The notes under the pieces: model-generated
Seen by the model: the letters and a program-made list of their open reading frames with translations, nothing else
The model's database searches: none
What the model was told of the DNA's origin: nothing
Program-made: the position numbers and the translations under genes
Shown here: piece by piece, positions 35,119-46,559 of the stretch
How positions within the stretch are numbered: position 1 is the first letter of the stretch
Layout of the letters: the number at the start of each line of letters is the position of its first letter
Assembly (NCBI RefSeq): GCF_000002425.4
Contig: NC_037269.1
Coordinates: 1,606,560-1,670,559 of the forward strand
DNA from: Physcomitrium patens
Taxonomy: Eukaryota; Streptophyta; Bryopsida; Funariales; Funariaceae
DNA: 64,000 nt
Reading direction: 5' to 3'

Positions 35119-36170
35119 TTATCCACTTCTATAGGAAGAGGTAGATTTTTTTTTTCTTCTTGATATATTCATAGTCTTGTATGATTCAAGAAGAGATACG
35201 TAGAAGATAGGATGGATCTTCATTATTTTTGGTAGATATAATCGATAAGCAACCAGATTAATTTGTCTATAAATAGAAAAAGATTCAAGCTTGTAGTAGT
35301 CCAACTTATTACAAGGACAAGTAGTCTTGATATTATGACAAAGCAACCATATCTTGTCACCAACATTGAATTGTAGTTGTTTCTTTTGATAGGCATCCGC
35401 GTTGATCTTTTGTGGTTCTTGAGCTTTTTTTAATTGCACCTTCATCGTTGCATGTAGCTCTGATAAATGATTTATCAAACCTTCTACCACATGATTATCA
35501 ACTTTTAAAAAGTCAAAAGTATCAAGTCATGGATGGTAACCATAATTAGTAAAAAAATATATTTATTATGTAGAAGAATGCATTATATTATTATAAACAA
35601 ACTCTGACAATGACAAGAGGGTTCTTCAATCATCTTCTTAATAAAGTCCATAGAAATAGAAGACCATGGTTGTTCTCAAATAAGTAATGGTTGAAGATGT
35701 CCATAAGGTTGATGCTAAGGAGTTTTTGACTTTCAACAAATATTACATGATTAAACAAAGTCTTTTATAGCCTTCTATATTTATAACTACCAAAAATCTC
35801 TAGATATTAGCTCCAGAGTCTTATTGTATCGAAAATGTCATGCTGCTAGAAAGTCATGATATGCTTGAAGAACACGTAAACATACTCCTTTTTTTGGCAC
35901 ATATAAGCATCCTATAAAATAAAGTAGGTTGTTCTTGAATTCAAACTTAGAAGTATCACAAGACTTAGAAGAAGTATTATTGATATTATGAATAAGAGGA
36001 TCAAAGGAAATACTTGATTGAATTTATTTGAGAAAAGTTGAATCAACAATCAATGTTAATTTCATTACTCAAAGATGAAATTTTTTTGACTCTAATCAGA
36101 TTGTCTTTTATTAATCAAAAGTTCTATCTCCTTCTTTGGGTGTAAGATAAGAATATTTGCAAAGGGCATC
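35119..36170 (-). pseudogene. integrase of the complete chromovirus
   Basis: The best-kept part is 35119-35490, which reads VGDKIWLLCHNIKTTCPC, then YRQINLVAYRLYLPKIMKIHPIFYVSLLE, the GPF/Y-type C-terminal module typical of chromoviruses with its HPxFHVS motif. Upstream, 35500-36170 corresponds to the catalytic core and zinc-binding part but is too decayed to place all catalytic residues with confidence. Confidence 0.75.
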
Positions 36171-36179
36171 AGACAAATC

Positions 36180-36500
36180 TTATTGTTTTCGTGGCCAATA
36201 AGTGATATTTAACTCAAATTTTGACAAAGACATACTCCAATGGGACTGGCAACAATTCAAAATACAAGCTGACATGAAATACTTGAGGTTCTTGTAATCT
36301 ATATATACAGTGCATGGACTCAAAGCGCCTTCTAAATAATGATGCCATTCTTGGAAAGAATCCACAATTGCAAGAAGCCACAATTGCAAGAAGCCACAAT
36401 TGCAAGAAGCCTTTTTGTTGTGGATCTCATAGTTAAACCTGGGCGCTAAAATTTTTCTAGAATCAAAAGCTACTGAGTGAAATTTATCATCTATTCCCAT
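36180..36500 (-). pseudogene. RNase H of the complete chromovirus
   Basis: Motifs are HSVAFDSRK, NYEIHNK, EWHHYLEGA, YIDYKNLKYFM and FELNITYWPRK, in the standard order of Ty3 RNase H. A 16-base unit present three times (36362-36409) inserts 32 extra bases just before the EWHHYL stretch and shifts the frame. Confidence 0.8.
36362..36409 (-). repeat. 16-bp triplication in RNase H
   Basis: The unit CCACAATTGCAAGAAG occurs three times without mismatch. The homologous place in the + strand copy and in the family pattern needs it only once, so two units are extra. Confidence 0.85.
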
Positions 36501-36769
36501 TTGTCATAATATAGCATCCAAAGTAAAGTCCAATGTGTCTAATTCCATAAAGAATGCCTTAAAAAAGTCATCACAATACAAGATTGGTGTAGAAACAAAG
36601 GCTATCTTTAAAACTTTAAATATTGCTTTCGCTTCTTGATTCTATTGAAGTTTATCTTTACAAGTCAAACGTATAAGTGGAATTATAGTTTGAGAGAAGT
36701 CTTTGATAAAGATCTGATACTAATTGGCAAATCTTAAAAAATATTGAATATCTTAGACTGTTTTTGAGA

Positions 36770-37400
36770 TCTTTCAATCTATAATAGTTTGAACTTTCTT
36801 AAAATCCATCATAAGTCCATCGTTTGAAATGATGTAACCTAAGAAGTCAACTTGAGTAGTGTGGAATACATACTTTTTTATTGTGGCATAGAGTCTCTCA
36901 TTTCTTAGTTTTTGTAAGACTTGATGAACATGAAGTTCATATTCTTTGTATTCTTAGAATATATCAAAATGTTGTCTAGATAACAGACAACAAAATCATC
37001 TAAAAACTCTCAAAAAATATCATTCATAAGATGTTGAAAAGCTACTACTGCATTTGTAAGTCTAAAAGACATGATATTATATTCAAAATATCCATACCTG
37101 ATTTGAAATGCAGTCTTCCATTCATCTCCTTTTTTAATACGTACCAGATTATATATTCTTTATAGATCTATTTTTGTATAGATCTTAGCTTGATTCAACT
37201 AATCAAGAAGTCTAGATATTAAAGATAGCGAGTATCTGTTTTTGATGGTGATCTTATTGAATCCTTGATAATCAACGCACATTTGTAATGATCCAACTTT
37301 TTTCTTTACAAATAGAATTGGGGGTCTTGCTGGAGATTTAGAATGGCATATGGAGTTCTTAGCTAGATTTTCTTTAATATATTCTTTAAATTTGGCCAAC
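36770..37400 (-). pseudogene. reverse transcriptase of the complete chromovirus
   Basis: The open piece 37199-37399 reads SPARPPILFVKKK and MCVDYQGFNKITIKNRYSL, the start of Ty3 RT. Farther on, the catalytic box reads YLDN (36971-36982) instead of YLDD: the second Asp codon GAC has become AAC. Downstream ILIYSK follows as expected. The change alone would inactivate RT. Confidence 0.8.
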
Positions 37401-38199
37401 TCATTTTGTGATAAATTGTAGATTGGTCCAAATGGCGATTTTACTCCCTCTTAAAGGTTAATTGAGAAGTCATAGGAATGATGTTCTGAAAGAGTATTCG
37501 TATTCTTTTTTTCAAATACATCTTAAAAATCTTGATATTGGCTTAGAATACAACTTGAAGTCTTTCCACCGTTAGAAACAGATGTTGCATAGATGACAAA
37601 AGGTGATCCTTTTTTTGGAGCATGCAAGAAAGCACTTGCACCTATAAATATAAGTTTAATTGTATTAGACTTGTGATTTTTTACTTGATTAATTATACTC
37701 TTAATTATACTTTTAGAAAAGTCAAGAGTATGAGAAATTCAATCTATTCGAGGGTTGTATTTTTCTAACGATGATAAACCTAAAATGATTGAATTAGAAG
37801 AAGTTCTAATGATATTAAATACAACAAAGCTATTATGATTATTGGTTATTATTTGTATAGGAAGGATTTTGTGAGTAACATCTCTAGAAGACAATGGACG
37901 ACCATCTATGACTTTTACATGAAGAAGTTTAATTTTTCTTATTAAAGATATGCTAAGTCTTTTAGCAAATTATTCATTTAAGAAACATGCTGAGACTCTT
38001 GAATCTAACAAGGTAAAGGCTTTGTTATGTATAGGTCCTAAAATAATATTTAATGTAAAACAAAGAAAGGGTTCAAAGGAGAGAATAGGACCTTTATTAG
38101 GCATTGTACAAGGTTTTAGTTCCACAATTCCTATTATAATTGGATAAACTTATTTTTCAATATATTATCTTCTTTAACATTCATACTTCTTATTTTATA

Positions 38200-39121
38200 A
38201 TTGTATCATTTCTTTGGACAATGTTGAGCAATGTACTTAGATTCTTCATAATATAAGCATAATCCTTTCTTATAATGATGAGTCTTTTCTTGTTCAATAA
38301 AAGGTTTGAAACGTACCACATTAATTTGCATATCCTATATTTTTAAAATGTATGTATTAAGGAGGCATTGGTGTTGCCATTGAATTATAGTAACATTGAG
38401 GCCTACTTGTCCAACTCTCAAATCAAAATTTGAAAAGTCAATTGTCACACTTCACAGCAAAATTATTTGCTTGATTCAATGTTTAAGGATCAAGTAAGTT
38501 GAGTATCAATTTCTTTACCTCATGTTATAATCCATAGAAAAATTGGTTAATAAGTGCAACATCATCTTACTTGATATCAATTCCAAGTTATCAAAATTAT
38601 AAAGTATATAATGTTACAAATCGATTGCTTTCTTGTAAAATATAGATCTTATTGGTTGTAATATGAGTTGCATCATGTTTTCTATACATGGATCAAAACT
38701 CTACTAAAAAAGCCACCAAATTATCTAATATTGGATCTTGTTCTTTAAAAAAAGATAAAAATTATGATAATGCTGAACATAAAAGAAGTGTACCAATGAA
38801 TCTAACTTGTGATCTTAGAATTAGCTAAATTTGGTATTAAAGTTCAATCACAAGTTGTACTTGATTGATAAATCCTCAAAACTTGGATCTTATACCATCA
38901 AACTTCTCAAGCAAGGCAACTTTTGCTTCTCTAATGTCGAAAGGATGTTCCACCATAGGAAAAGGGATATGATTGGGTGCAGATATTGAAGCGGCTCCAA
39001 TCATATCTATATCATCACTTCCAGCTATTCTTGTTTCTTTTTGTGGTAGTAAACTAAGTTGATACATCATAAACATTAATGCCTTCAATTGATCTTGTAT
39101 GTGTGTCATTACATCTTTCAT
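38200..39121 (-). pseudogene. gag of the complete chromovirus
   Basis: An open stretch from a Met codon at 39121 down to 38876 starts MKDVMTHIQDQLKAL and probably is the gag N-terminus. A zinc knuckle of the right length (14 codons, 38218-38259) reads C-L-Y-Y-E-E-S-K-Y-I-A-Q-H-C, so its second Cys and its His are both Tyr. The + strand copy has the same two changes at 58743-58793. Stops and indels lie between. Confidence 0.65.
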
Positions 39122-39313
39122 TTCAACAAGCTCTGCTATGATAATATTTAAAAAATAAATATCTAATATTGCTCAGGACGAGCAGAAAAAGAGACTTGAG
39201 AACAAAGAAGATACTAAAAATAATATTAGTTTAAAAGAGGGTAATCTATAACTTCTAATACGCTTATATCTTATAAAAAAAAAAGGGATAATCTACTCTT
39301 AATTAAGAAAAGA

Positions 39314-39329
39314 CAAAGCTCTAATATTG
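39314..39329 (-). other. primer-binding site candidate
   Basis: On the minus strand the bases read CAATATTAGAGCTTTG, which differs from the plant initiator-Met primer site TGGTATCAGAGC only by transitions in its first 12 bases. It lies 12 bases inside the 5' LTR end, farther than the usual 0-3, so the LTR may extend a few bases further than I set it. Confidence 0.5.
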
Positions 39330-39341
39330 TAAGTATACTAT

Positions 39342-39886
39342 TGTCAATCTATTAAAGATATGAGCTAGAAGAAGATATATAAATCTGAAAAATCTATGTT
39401 AAAAGAAAAGTGACAAAATAGCAATAAAGTAGTATGTATATTAAAAAGAAATTAGAATGGCTATTGCCAAAAGATAAGAAAATTAGAGACTCTTAAATCT
39501 AGATTAGAAGCAAGAAAAGAGTTGACAAGAGTGAAGAAGGCTTCACTCTTGCCTCTATATATACTATCCAACTAGAAGCTATGTAGCGATGTTTTATAAG
39601 ATCTCTAATATGTGTTGACTTTGCAGAACACATGCCTTAGCTTACAAGGCAAGTTTTTTACATGTGAGCTTTATAGTTAGCTTGTACTTCAAGCTACCAA
39701 CATATGTGGTACATGGCCAACTTCTTGACCACGTTTCTAACCTAAAAAGTCAATTAAGACACCTATAAAGTCAAAGCAACATCTATGAAGCTTTTAGGAA
39801 GCTTCTATAGAAGTTATTATTGAATTAATCTACTTTTATCTGAATCATATAGGTAATTATTGATTTACATGTATATGTCTGTGACA
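39342..39886 (-). repeat. 5' LTR of the complete chromovirus
   Basis: About 545 bases matching 33821-34368. It carries a TATATATA box-like stretch at about 39557 and, on the minus strand, begins TGTCACAGACATATACATG. Confidence 0.85.
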
Positions 39887-39891
39887 AAAAG

Positions 39892-40430
39892 TCAAATAAT
39901 CCACTCACTTCTAAAACAAAATAAGTTCAATAAATAAAGATTTTTATCAAACTATTATAGATATGAATTACAATAAATTTCTAAAAATGATAATATGTTC
40001 TAATATCAAATAATAATAATAATAATAATAATTAAAAATATATATAAAATTAAAATTAGAATAACTATTATTTAATATAATAGCTAAAATACCTTAAATT
40101 AAGATAGAATACAAAAAGGCATTGATAAGAGTAAAAAAACCTTAATTTTATTTTATAAATATAATATCTAATAAAGAATTATATAAAAGTATCTTCTAAG
40201 TCATATGACATGTATCCAATTTGCAAAACAAGTGTTTAACTTTTAGAGTAAGTTTCTCATATATGTGCCACATAGCCAACTTGTTGGTTAAGTTGTCAAT
40301 CTATTAATTACTTATAAACACATGTAAAGTCTACTAAGCTTTTAGAAGCTTTTTAATAAGATATCAATAATCTATCCATCTTCTATTTATTTCTATATAA
40401 TTCTACTTATCTAAATAAATGAATAAGCAT
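39892..40430 (-). repeat. 5' LTR and leader of the older chromovirus
   Basis: Bases 39950-40430 match the chromovirus LTR (for example the GCCACATAGCCAACTTGTTGG stretch). Bases 39892-39949 match the leader after the LTR in the + strand copy (57582-57640, with TTTTAGAAGTGAGT). The leader resumes at 33815 on the other side of the inserted element. Confidence 0.75.
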
Positions 40431-40439
40431 CTTTTAGAC

Positions 40440-42399
40440 TTATAAAGGCTTCAATTTTTTTAGCATTTGATAAATTTCTAATAATTCTTTGAGTATTATT
40501 TTGATAATATCTTATATATTCTAAAAATATTAAAAAATAAAGAATATATATTTTTTTACTACAAAATTTTTAAGATGAAACAATATATATCAAGATGAAA
40601 AAATATATATTATACATAATTCAAGTAAAATTTTTGAGACATATTATTTTAAATAATATTATAAAAATAGAATATAAGAAGATACAAACTATTTTTGATT
40701 AGACAATCTTTAATATTATACATCCAATATTTTTAGGATTTATAAATTTTCATTAAATATTTATCAAGAATTTTTCTTAAATTATTCATTTGCTTATACC
40801 TTTAATTTCCAATGAAAAAAAAGAATTTAATAAAGATAAAAAAAATAACATTTAAAGATATAAAAATAACTTTTATTTCAATTCTTATATTATGCTTCTC
40901 AGATTTTTTGAAGCCATATATTGTAGAAACATATGCATAAGAATTTGCATTATGTTAGTTCTATCTTAAATTCATGCAAATAATAGACTCCATTCTATTT
41001 CCACTTATATAAATAAAATATGAATAGTTATAAAACCTACTTGTGAAATTTATAAAAAATAATATTTTTTTATTATAGATTCATTCAAAGAATGGCATTA
41101 CTATCTAAAAAGTAATTTTCATACAATCATAATTTTTTTTGAATACAAGAATCTTAAGCATTTTATATTAATACTTATTTTTATTATTTTTTATTATTTT
41201 AGAGCATATATTTATCAATATTTGTATCTAATATTACACATTGTCTTGAATAATAATAAAACTTATCAAACACTTTATCTAAATATTTTTATCTTGCACC
41301 AAAATATTAAAATTTCACATGCAATTAATAATAGATTGTTCTTTTGAAACAAGAGCAATTACATCTTTAAGGCATTAAATCAACAAAAATTGTTGAAATT
41401 ATTTTTTATTACAATATTTTAAATTATAATAGACCTTAATCTTGATATTAAAAGTAACATTCATGAAGAAGTTAGAAATTTTTTTCTCAAGGATAATCTT
41501 CTTTATTTTGAAAGTCATATATATATTCCAAGAGTTCAACAATAATTACATGTACAAATAGTAAAACATAATCTTTCAACAATATAATACCTTGGATATA
41601 ATAAAAATTTAAAATTTGTCTGAAGAAATTTTGGTGGTCTCTAATTTAGAAAGAAACTAAAGTATTTGTTTAACCATGTGACAAGTATTCTAAAGCATAG
41701 ACTATGGCATTGATCTTAAAAAATTCTTTAATTTTTATCTATTTTAAGATCATCTTAATAATTTAATTCACCAAACTTAATTTTAATTATTTTATATTTT
41801 AATTAATTTTAGATTAAAAAATGCACCATGATAAATATAAAAATATTATAATTCTAATACACTTAATTATAATTATGTATACTATAATTATATGTAATAT
41901 CAATTCTTAAGACTTTTTTTTGTCATGGAATATTTTTTAACTAAAATATTACAAAATTTTACCTTATACAAAAACTATCATGGTTGTAAAATATCCAAAC
42001 TCTTCTTCTACATTATTTATTGATATTTTGGACTTTTTAGTGATATTATATTCTCTTGAAAAATTTAATTTGTATCAAGTCCATAGAAGAAATTCTTCAA
42101 TATATTAATATTAAAAATTTAAAGATATCAAATTATCTTTAATATTTTAATTTTAAAATAATAAAAAATTAAAATGTATAAATTTAGTATTAGAATAATG
42201 TTTTTAGTATACCATTAACTATGAACAAAAAAATTACTTAATTGTCTTGTCACTAGCAAAATATATTATATAATAATACAATTCAATCTATTATTTAGAA
42301 AATTTATTTTTTAAATTATAGTTATTATCTATAATTTGATATATTTGATATTTTAAAAGTTAAAAATCTAGTACTTAATATAGTTACAAAATTAAAGCC

Positions 42400-42451
<52 letters not shown>

Positions 42452-42465
42452 ATATATATGTATGT

Positions 42466-42500
<35 letters not shown>
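40440..42500 (+). pseudogene. decayed chromovirus RT-RNase H-integrase, + strand
   Basis: Short matches in the right order identify it: LIYSKN in RT at about 40510-40530, FLGF-NF and FIKNFS at about 40730-40780, EWHYYL and EYKNLKHF in RNase H at about 41085-41165, DNLLYFESHIYIP in the integrase zinc region at about 41490-41540, and YNKNL-FV-RNFGG at about 41595-41635. Traces of the integrase core continue to about 42390. No open frame survives and no LTR is visible. It is in opposite orientation to the elements on both sides. Confidence 0.6.
42403..42500 (+). repeat. compound microsatellite (TA)n-(TG)n
   Basis: A run of TA dinucleotides to about 42436 passes into TG/TATG dinucleotides up to 42500. 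Confidence 0.95.
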
Positions 42501-42501
<1 letters not shown>

Positions 42502-42792
42502 CAATATCTATTAATATTCTTTTTTATCTATTAATATTTTTTTATCTATTATCTTTGGCTTTCTTTCTTTCTTAATAATATATAAGTGTTTTTTTCTTTG
42601 GAATGTTCACAGCATTTATATACGTTAAAAAAAATTGAAATTATGTCTCATAGGACTAATATAGATTTTTTTGATTCTAAAAACAAAACTATTAATGATA
42701 TTTGCAAGATACTTACAATTGATATTGAATAATCAATACAAGCTTTTGACTTTGTAGCTTGAAAAAAAGTTTATCTTCATATCAAGTAGACG

Positions 42793-42944
42793 NNNNNNNN
42801 NNNNNNNNNNNNNNNNNNNNNNNNNNNNNNNNNNNNNNNNNNNNNNNNNNNNNNNNNNNNNNNNNNNNNNNNNNNNNNNNNNNNNNNNNNNNNNNNNNNN
42901 NNNNNNNNNNNNNNNNNNNNNNNNNNNNNNNNNNNNNNNNNNNN
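42793..42944. other. assembly gap of 152 N
   Basis: The run of N marks unknown sequence. The 25 bases right of it are unusually GC-rich for this neighbourhood. Open frames that cross it are meaningless. Confidence 0.99.
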
Positions 42945-42969
42945 CCGTGGGTCAGACCGCTCAGGGACG

Positions 42970-44120
42970 TTATTATTTTTTAAAATTACATATAACACTA
43001 TTAAACAAATTATAAAAAAGACATTCTCTAATAAATTCAATCATATTTTAAGACACATATTCACATAAAATATTAATTTTTTTGTAATTAATATAAAGCA
43101 CGTATTGATTTAAAGTGCCTTTTAAATAATAATGTCATTCTTGAAATTAATCTATAGTAAAAAAAAAATGTTTTTGTAGGAGATCTTACAATTTATTTTA
43201 GATGTAAAAAAGAATTATAATAATAAAATAAATTATATTATTAATATATATTTTTTATGAAAATATTACTAATATAAATTTTGATACAATTGACCTAGTA
43301 AAAAATATTTTTAAAATAATTAAATAGCATAAAATAGAATTTATATTGTAAGTTATTTTAATAATTTAGAATATTTCTTTTACATCTTTATCTTATTAAA
43401 ATTTATCTTTACATGATAGTTTTAGAATTAAATTAATAAAATAAAATATATTTTTCATAAATATTCAGTTGTAGTTTAAAGTTTTAAAGAATAATTTAAA
43501 ATAACTTATAATTTTAGAGTTATCTAACTTATTTTTAGTATTATTCACCTTCTTATAATATATTTTTTATATAAATAGAAAGATCCTAAAAATTTATTTC
43601 AATTGTATAAAATACGTATTTTTCTATCTTGACATAAGATTTTATATATTGAAGTTTTGGTACTAAAAGAAAAATATATTCTTTATGTTTATTTATATTC
43701 TTTATGTGTTTAAAAAATATCTTTAGATAATAAAAATATATAATATCTTTAAATTTGTAAAGTGAAATTTTGTTTAAATGCTATAGAGCTATAAGAATTT
43801 TAATAGATACACTAGGTTCAACATTATATTAGAACTAATTGAGAATTATTCAAAAAATAATTCTACCTTAATATTATAATATAATTCAACTTTAATAATA
43901 TGACTATAGGATTATACTAATTAAAATATTTATTTTTAAAAAAAATAATAATTTCAAAAAAATAATACATATATCTTTAAGAAGAAAATTTTAATTTAAT
44001 GTTAGTATTAAGATATGGTTATTATGTTATAGTATCAAGATCAATTAGCCTTCTAAAAAATCAAATTGATTTAAATTTAAAGTAATTATTCTGCAAATAC
44101 AAATAAATTTGTATATTGAT
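42970..44120 (-). pseudogene. decayed chromovirus RNase H-RT, minus strand
   Basis: Bases 43010-43160 match the RNase H of the complete element (compare 36220-36370, including the CGCCTTCTAAATAATGATGCCATTC-type stretch), and 43380-43450 match the tether region near 36620-36690. RT traces run on to about 44100. It is strongly AT-enriched, carries no open frame, and is cut by the gap at its downstream end. Confidence 0.6.
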
Positions 44121-44139
44121 TGGAATTACCAAAAAAAAC

Positions 44140-44143
<4 letters not shown>

Positions 44144-44187
<44 letters not shown>
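44144..44187 (+). repeat. (TA)n microsatellite
   Basis: About 21 TA dinucleotides followed by a short (AAT)n run. Confidence 0.95.
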
Positions 44188-44189
<2 letters not shown>

Positions 44190-44383
44190 ATAATAATTTT
44201 ATCATCATATTTTTAGAATATTTTTTTAATAATTATTTTAAATAATAAATATATTTAGACTAAATTACTTACTATATCATTTTATTAAAATAGATAATAA
44301 TTAAGGATTTAAAATAGAAAAAAATCTAAGATTTGAAGCAATACCAAAAAAGCATTGAAATTTCTTGTATGTTAGCTTTTATA

Positions 44384-44448
44384 GTAACTTCCAAAAGTAA
44401 TGCAACATCCTTTACAAATGTACAAAATTGACATTTTTTCAAGAATGG
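44384..44448 (+). repeat. left inverted repeat, outer part
   Basis: AACTTCCAAAAGTAATG and the following ACATTTTTTC are the reverse complement of 47813-47870 with few mismatches. It ends exactly at the solo LTR. Confidence 0.8.
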
Positions 44449-46253
44449 TGTCATTTTGTGTATATTCTTTCTTGACAATGCATAGGACATTTGATTGTAG
44501 AAGGTAAATAGAAATGCAACAACAATCCTACTAACTCTAATAGAATCTTAAATAAACCTTAAACAAACTTTAATAATCCTAATCAAAATTTAATCAATTC
44601 AAAATAAATTTTAAAGAAGTTACAAAAAAAAAAAATCTTAAATTAATCTCAAAGAAAAATAATAAAAAATCTTAAGGTAATATAAAAATAAACCTTCAAA
44701 AAACTAAAAATAATCTTAGAAAAATACTAGAAATAAAAGCTTTAAAAAAAACAAAGAATCCTAAAGAAATATTGAAAAAAAAAATTCTAAATAAATTCCA
44801 AGTAAATCATAATCAAATCTTAATTAAAATCCTAATTAAAATCGTAATGAACCTTAATCAAATTCTAACTAAAATTCTAATGGATCTTAACCAAATCCTA
44901 CTTCAAATCCTAATAATATCCTAAATCCTAAATCAATCATAATAAAATACTAAACTTTAGATTAATCCTAATGAATCCTGATAGAATCCTATTATAATCC
45001 TACATCATATATCAACTCTAATGAAATCCTAGACAAACCTAATCAAATCTTAATCAATTTTTAGTCATATTCTAATTAAATCATAATTCAATTCTAATCT
45101 AATCCTAGTTAAATCTTCATCAAATACAAATAAATTTTTAAATCCTAACCATATCCTAGACTCTAAACTAAATTTAATCAATCCTTAATCAAACTTTCTA
45201 TCTTAAAAAAAAAATTAACAATCTTATAGCAGATTAAAAGTTTGATAACAAATGACCGAATCATTGATTTTGACTAAAGCTTTTTATTCCTTGGAACAAT
45301 TAAGTTAACAACAAGCACAAAAAAATTGAAGAAGTTCGAACATATCATATAGATGATAAATCCTAAAATCCACTTAGATATTGACTAGCCTCCTTCTCAA
45401 ATCTTGATGCCAATCTCTTCAAGCCACATTCTCTTAATTCCATAATTAAATACCTCTTTAAATTTCTTTATATGTTGGAAATCAATTCTACTATCTATAT
45501 ATATAAATTTTACCTCAATTCAACTTGAAGATTACTAAAGATCTTATAAACCCTCATTGACCATGAAAACCGTATTTTTGAGACCCCAATCTATTTGAAC
45601 TTCAATAACCTTCGATCTAATTTTTTGATTATGCTTAAATTTATAGCACGCAATAACATCAACTATAATCACTAACCTACAAATTATTATCCTTAGATCT
45701 ATTACCAAACTCATAAAATTCTTCCAAATATAAATTCTTTTTTTAGTTTATAAAATTAGATTCACCAAAAACAACCTTGACTTTGTAAAGCTCATACAAA
45801 GTCATTAAAAACTAAAATTTTCCAAAATCAACATTAAAAAAAATCCTATAAAGTCTTATCTAAAATTCCATTCTTTAATTTTCAAAAAAATTCTAGAGTC
45901 ACCATAGGTGCGTGATTTTATGCCTTGGGGTTTAATTTTGATCTTAGTTAGCAACCAATCCGTTCTAGGTATCAATTCTTGTTTTTTTGAGGTATATTTT
46001 GCTAAAATCATCTTCTAACTCCCTTGTATATATTCATATATTCTTTATTTTTCTAATATACCTTATTTTTTTTATTTATGGCCCTACAAAGTAAGTAGAA
46101 GCCGATTTTGTAAAAAGGCAGCATTTGTACTTTTAGTTTTACTACATTTTGACTATTATCTATATTTCTAAGATAATTTTTCACAATGATTTGAAATAAG
46201 TTCTTCTATAATATAATATTTTTTTTACCTATTAGCCATGTTATATCATGACA
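44449..46253 (-). mobile_element. solo LTR with telomere-like array, inside the Tc1-like inverted repeat
   Basis: On the minus strand it starts TGTCATGATATAACATGGC and ends AAAATGACA. The flanks ATGG (44445-44448) and ATAG (46254-46257) form a 4-bp duplication with one G/A difference. Most of it matches 10625-12473 in the same orientation, including GTAGAAGCCGATTTTGTAAAAAGGCAGC-like bases near 46095 and a degenerate AAATCCTAAT array at about 44525-45200. No internal retroelement sequence is left. Confidence 0.82.
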
Positions 46254-46257
46254 ATAG

Positions 46258-46380
46258 AAAAATCTTATGTCACATAGTGCCAATAGAATCTAAATAAAAT
46301 ATGTAATTAGCCTTAGGTCAATTTCCATGGTGATCAGACCTACAAGCTAGCAGTAAATGGTAGAAACATAAATTTGAGGT
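46258..46380 (+). repeat. left inverted repeat, inner part
   Basis: The reverse complement of 46271-46380 matches 47699-47810 with about four in five bases, including CTAGCTTGTAGGTC and ATCACCAT. Confidence 0.85.
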
Positions 46381-46559
46381 GTTGCATTACTTTTTGAATT
46401 CTTCAAAGTATCTAAATTATGGAAAAAATTAATTATATTAGTACCTAATTATTTATTGGTTAATACTCTTGCTTTGCATTCACAAGATCCTCAATTCAAT
46501 TTTTACTTCTATCATGCCCAAAACTTCCCTAAAAATTTATACACAAGTAATTACCTTAC

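Larger units (their letters stand above)
33821..39886 (-). mobile_element. complete Tcn1-like chromovirus (Ty3) with target duplication
   Basis: LTRs at 39342-39886 (5') and 33821-34368 (3') read TGTCACGG to TTGACA on the minus strand and enclose gag, RT, RNase H, integrase and chromodomain in that order. AAAAG stands on both sides (33816-33820 and 39887-39891), a perfect 5-bp duplication. Outside, the interrupted sequence reads through as the leader of an older chromovirus. The primer-binding site is at 39314-39329 and a polypurine-rich run before the 3' LTR at 34369-34385. The coding part is broken by many stops, and the LTRs differ at many positions, so the insertion is old. Confidence 0.88.

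Noticed and set aside
42759-43040. Open frames crossing the N run
   Set aside because: They exist only because N codons are not stops.
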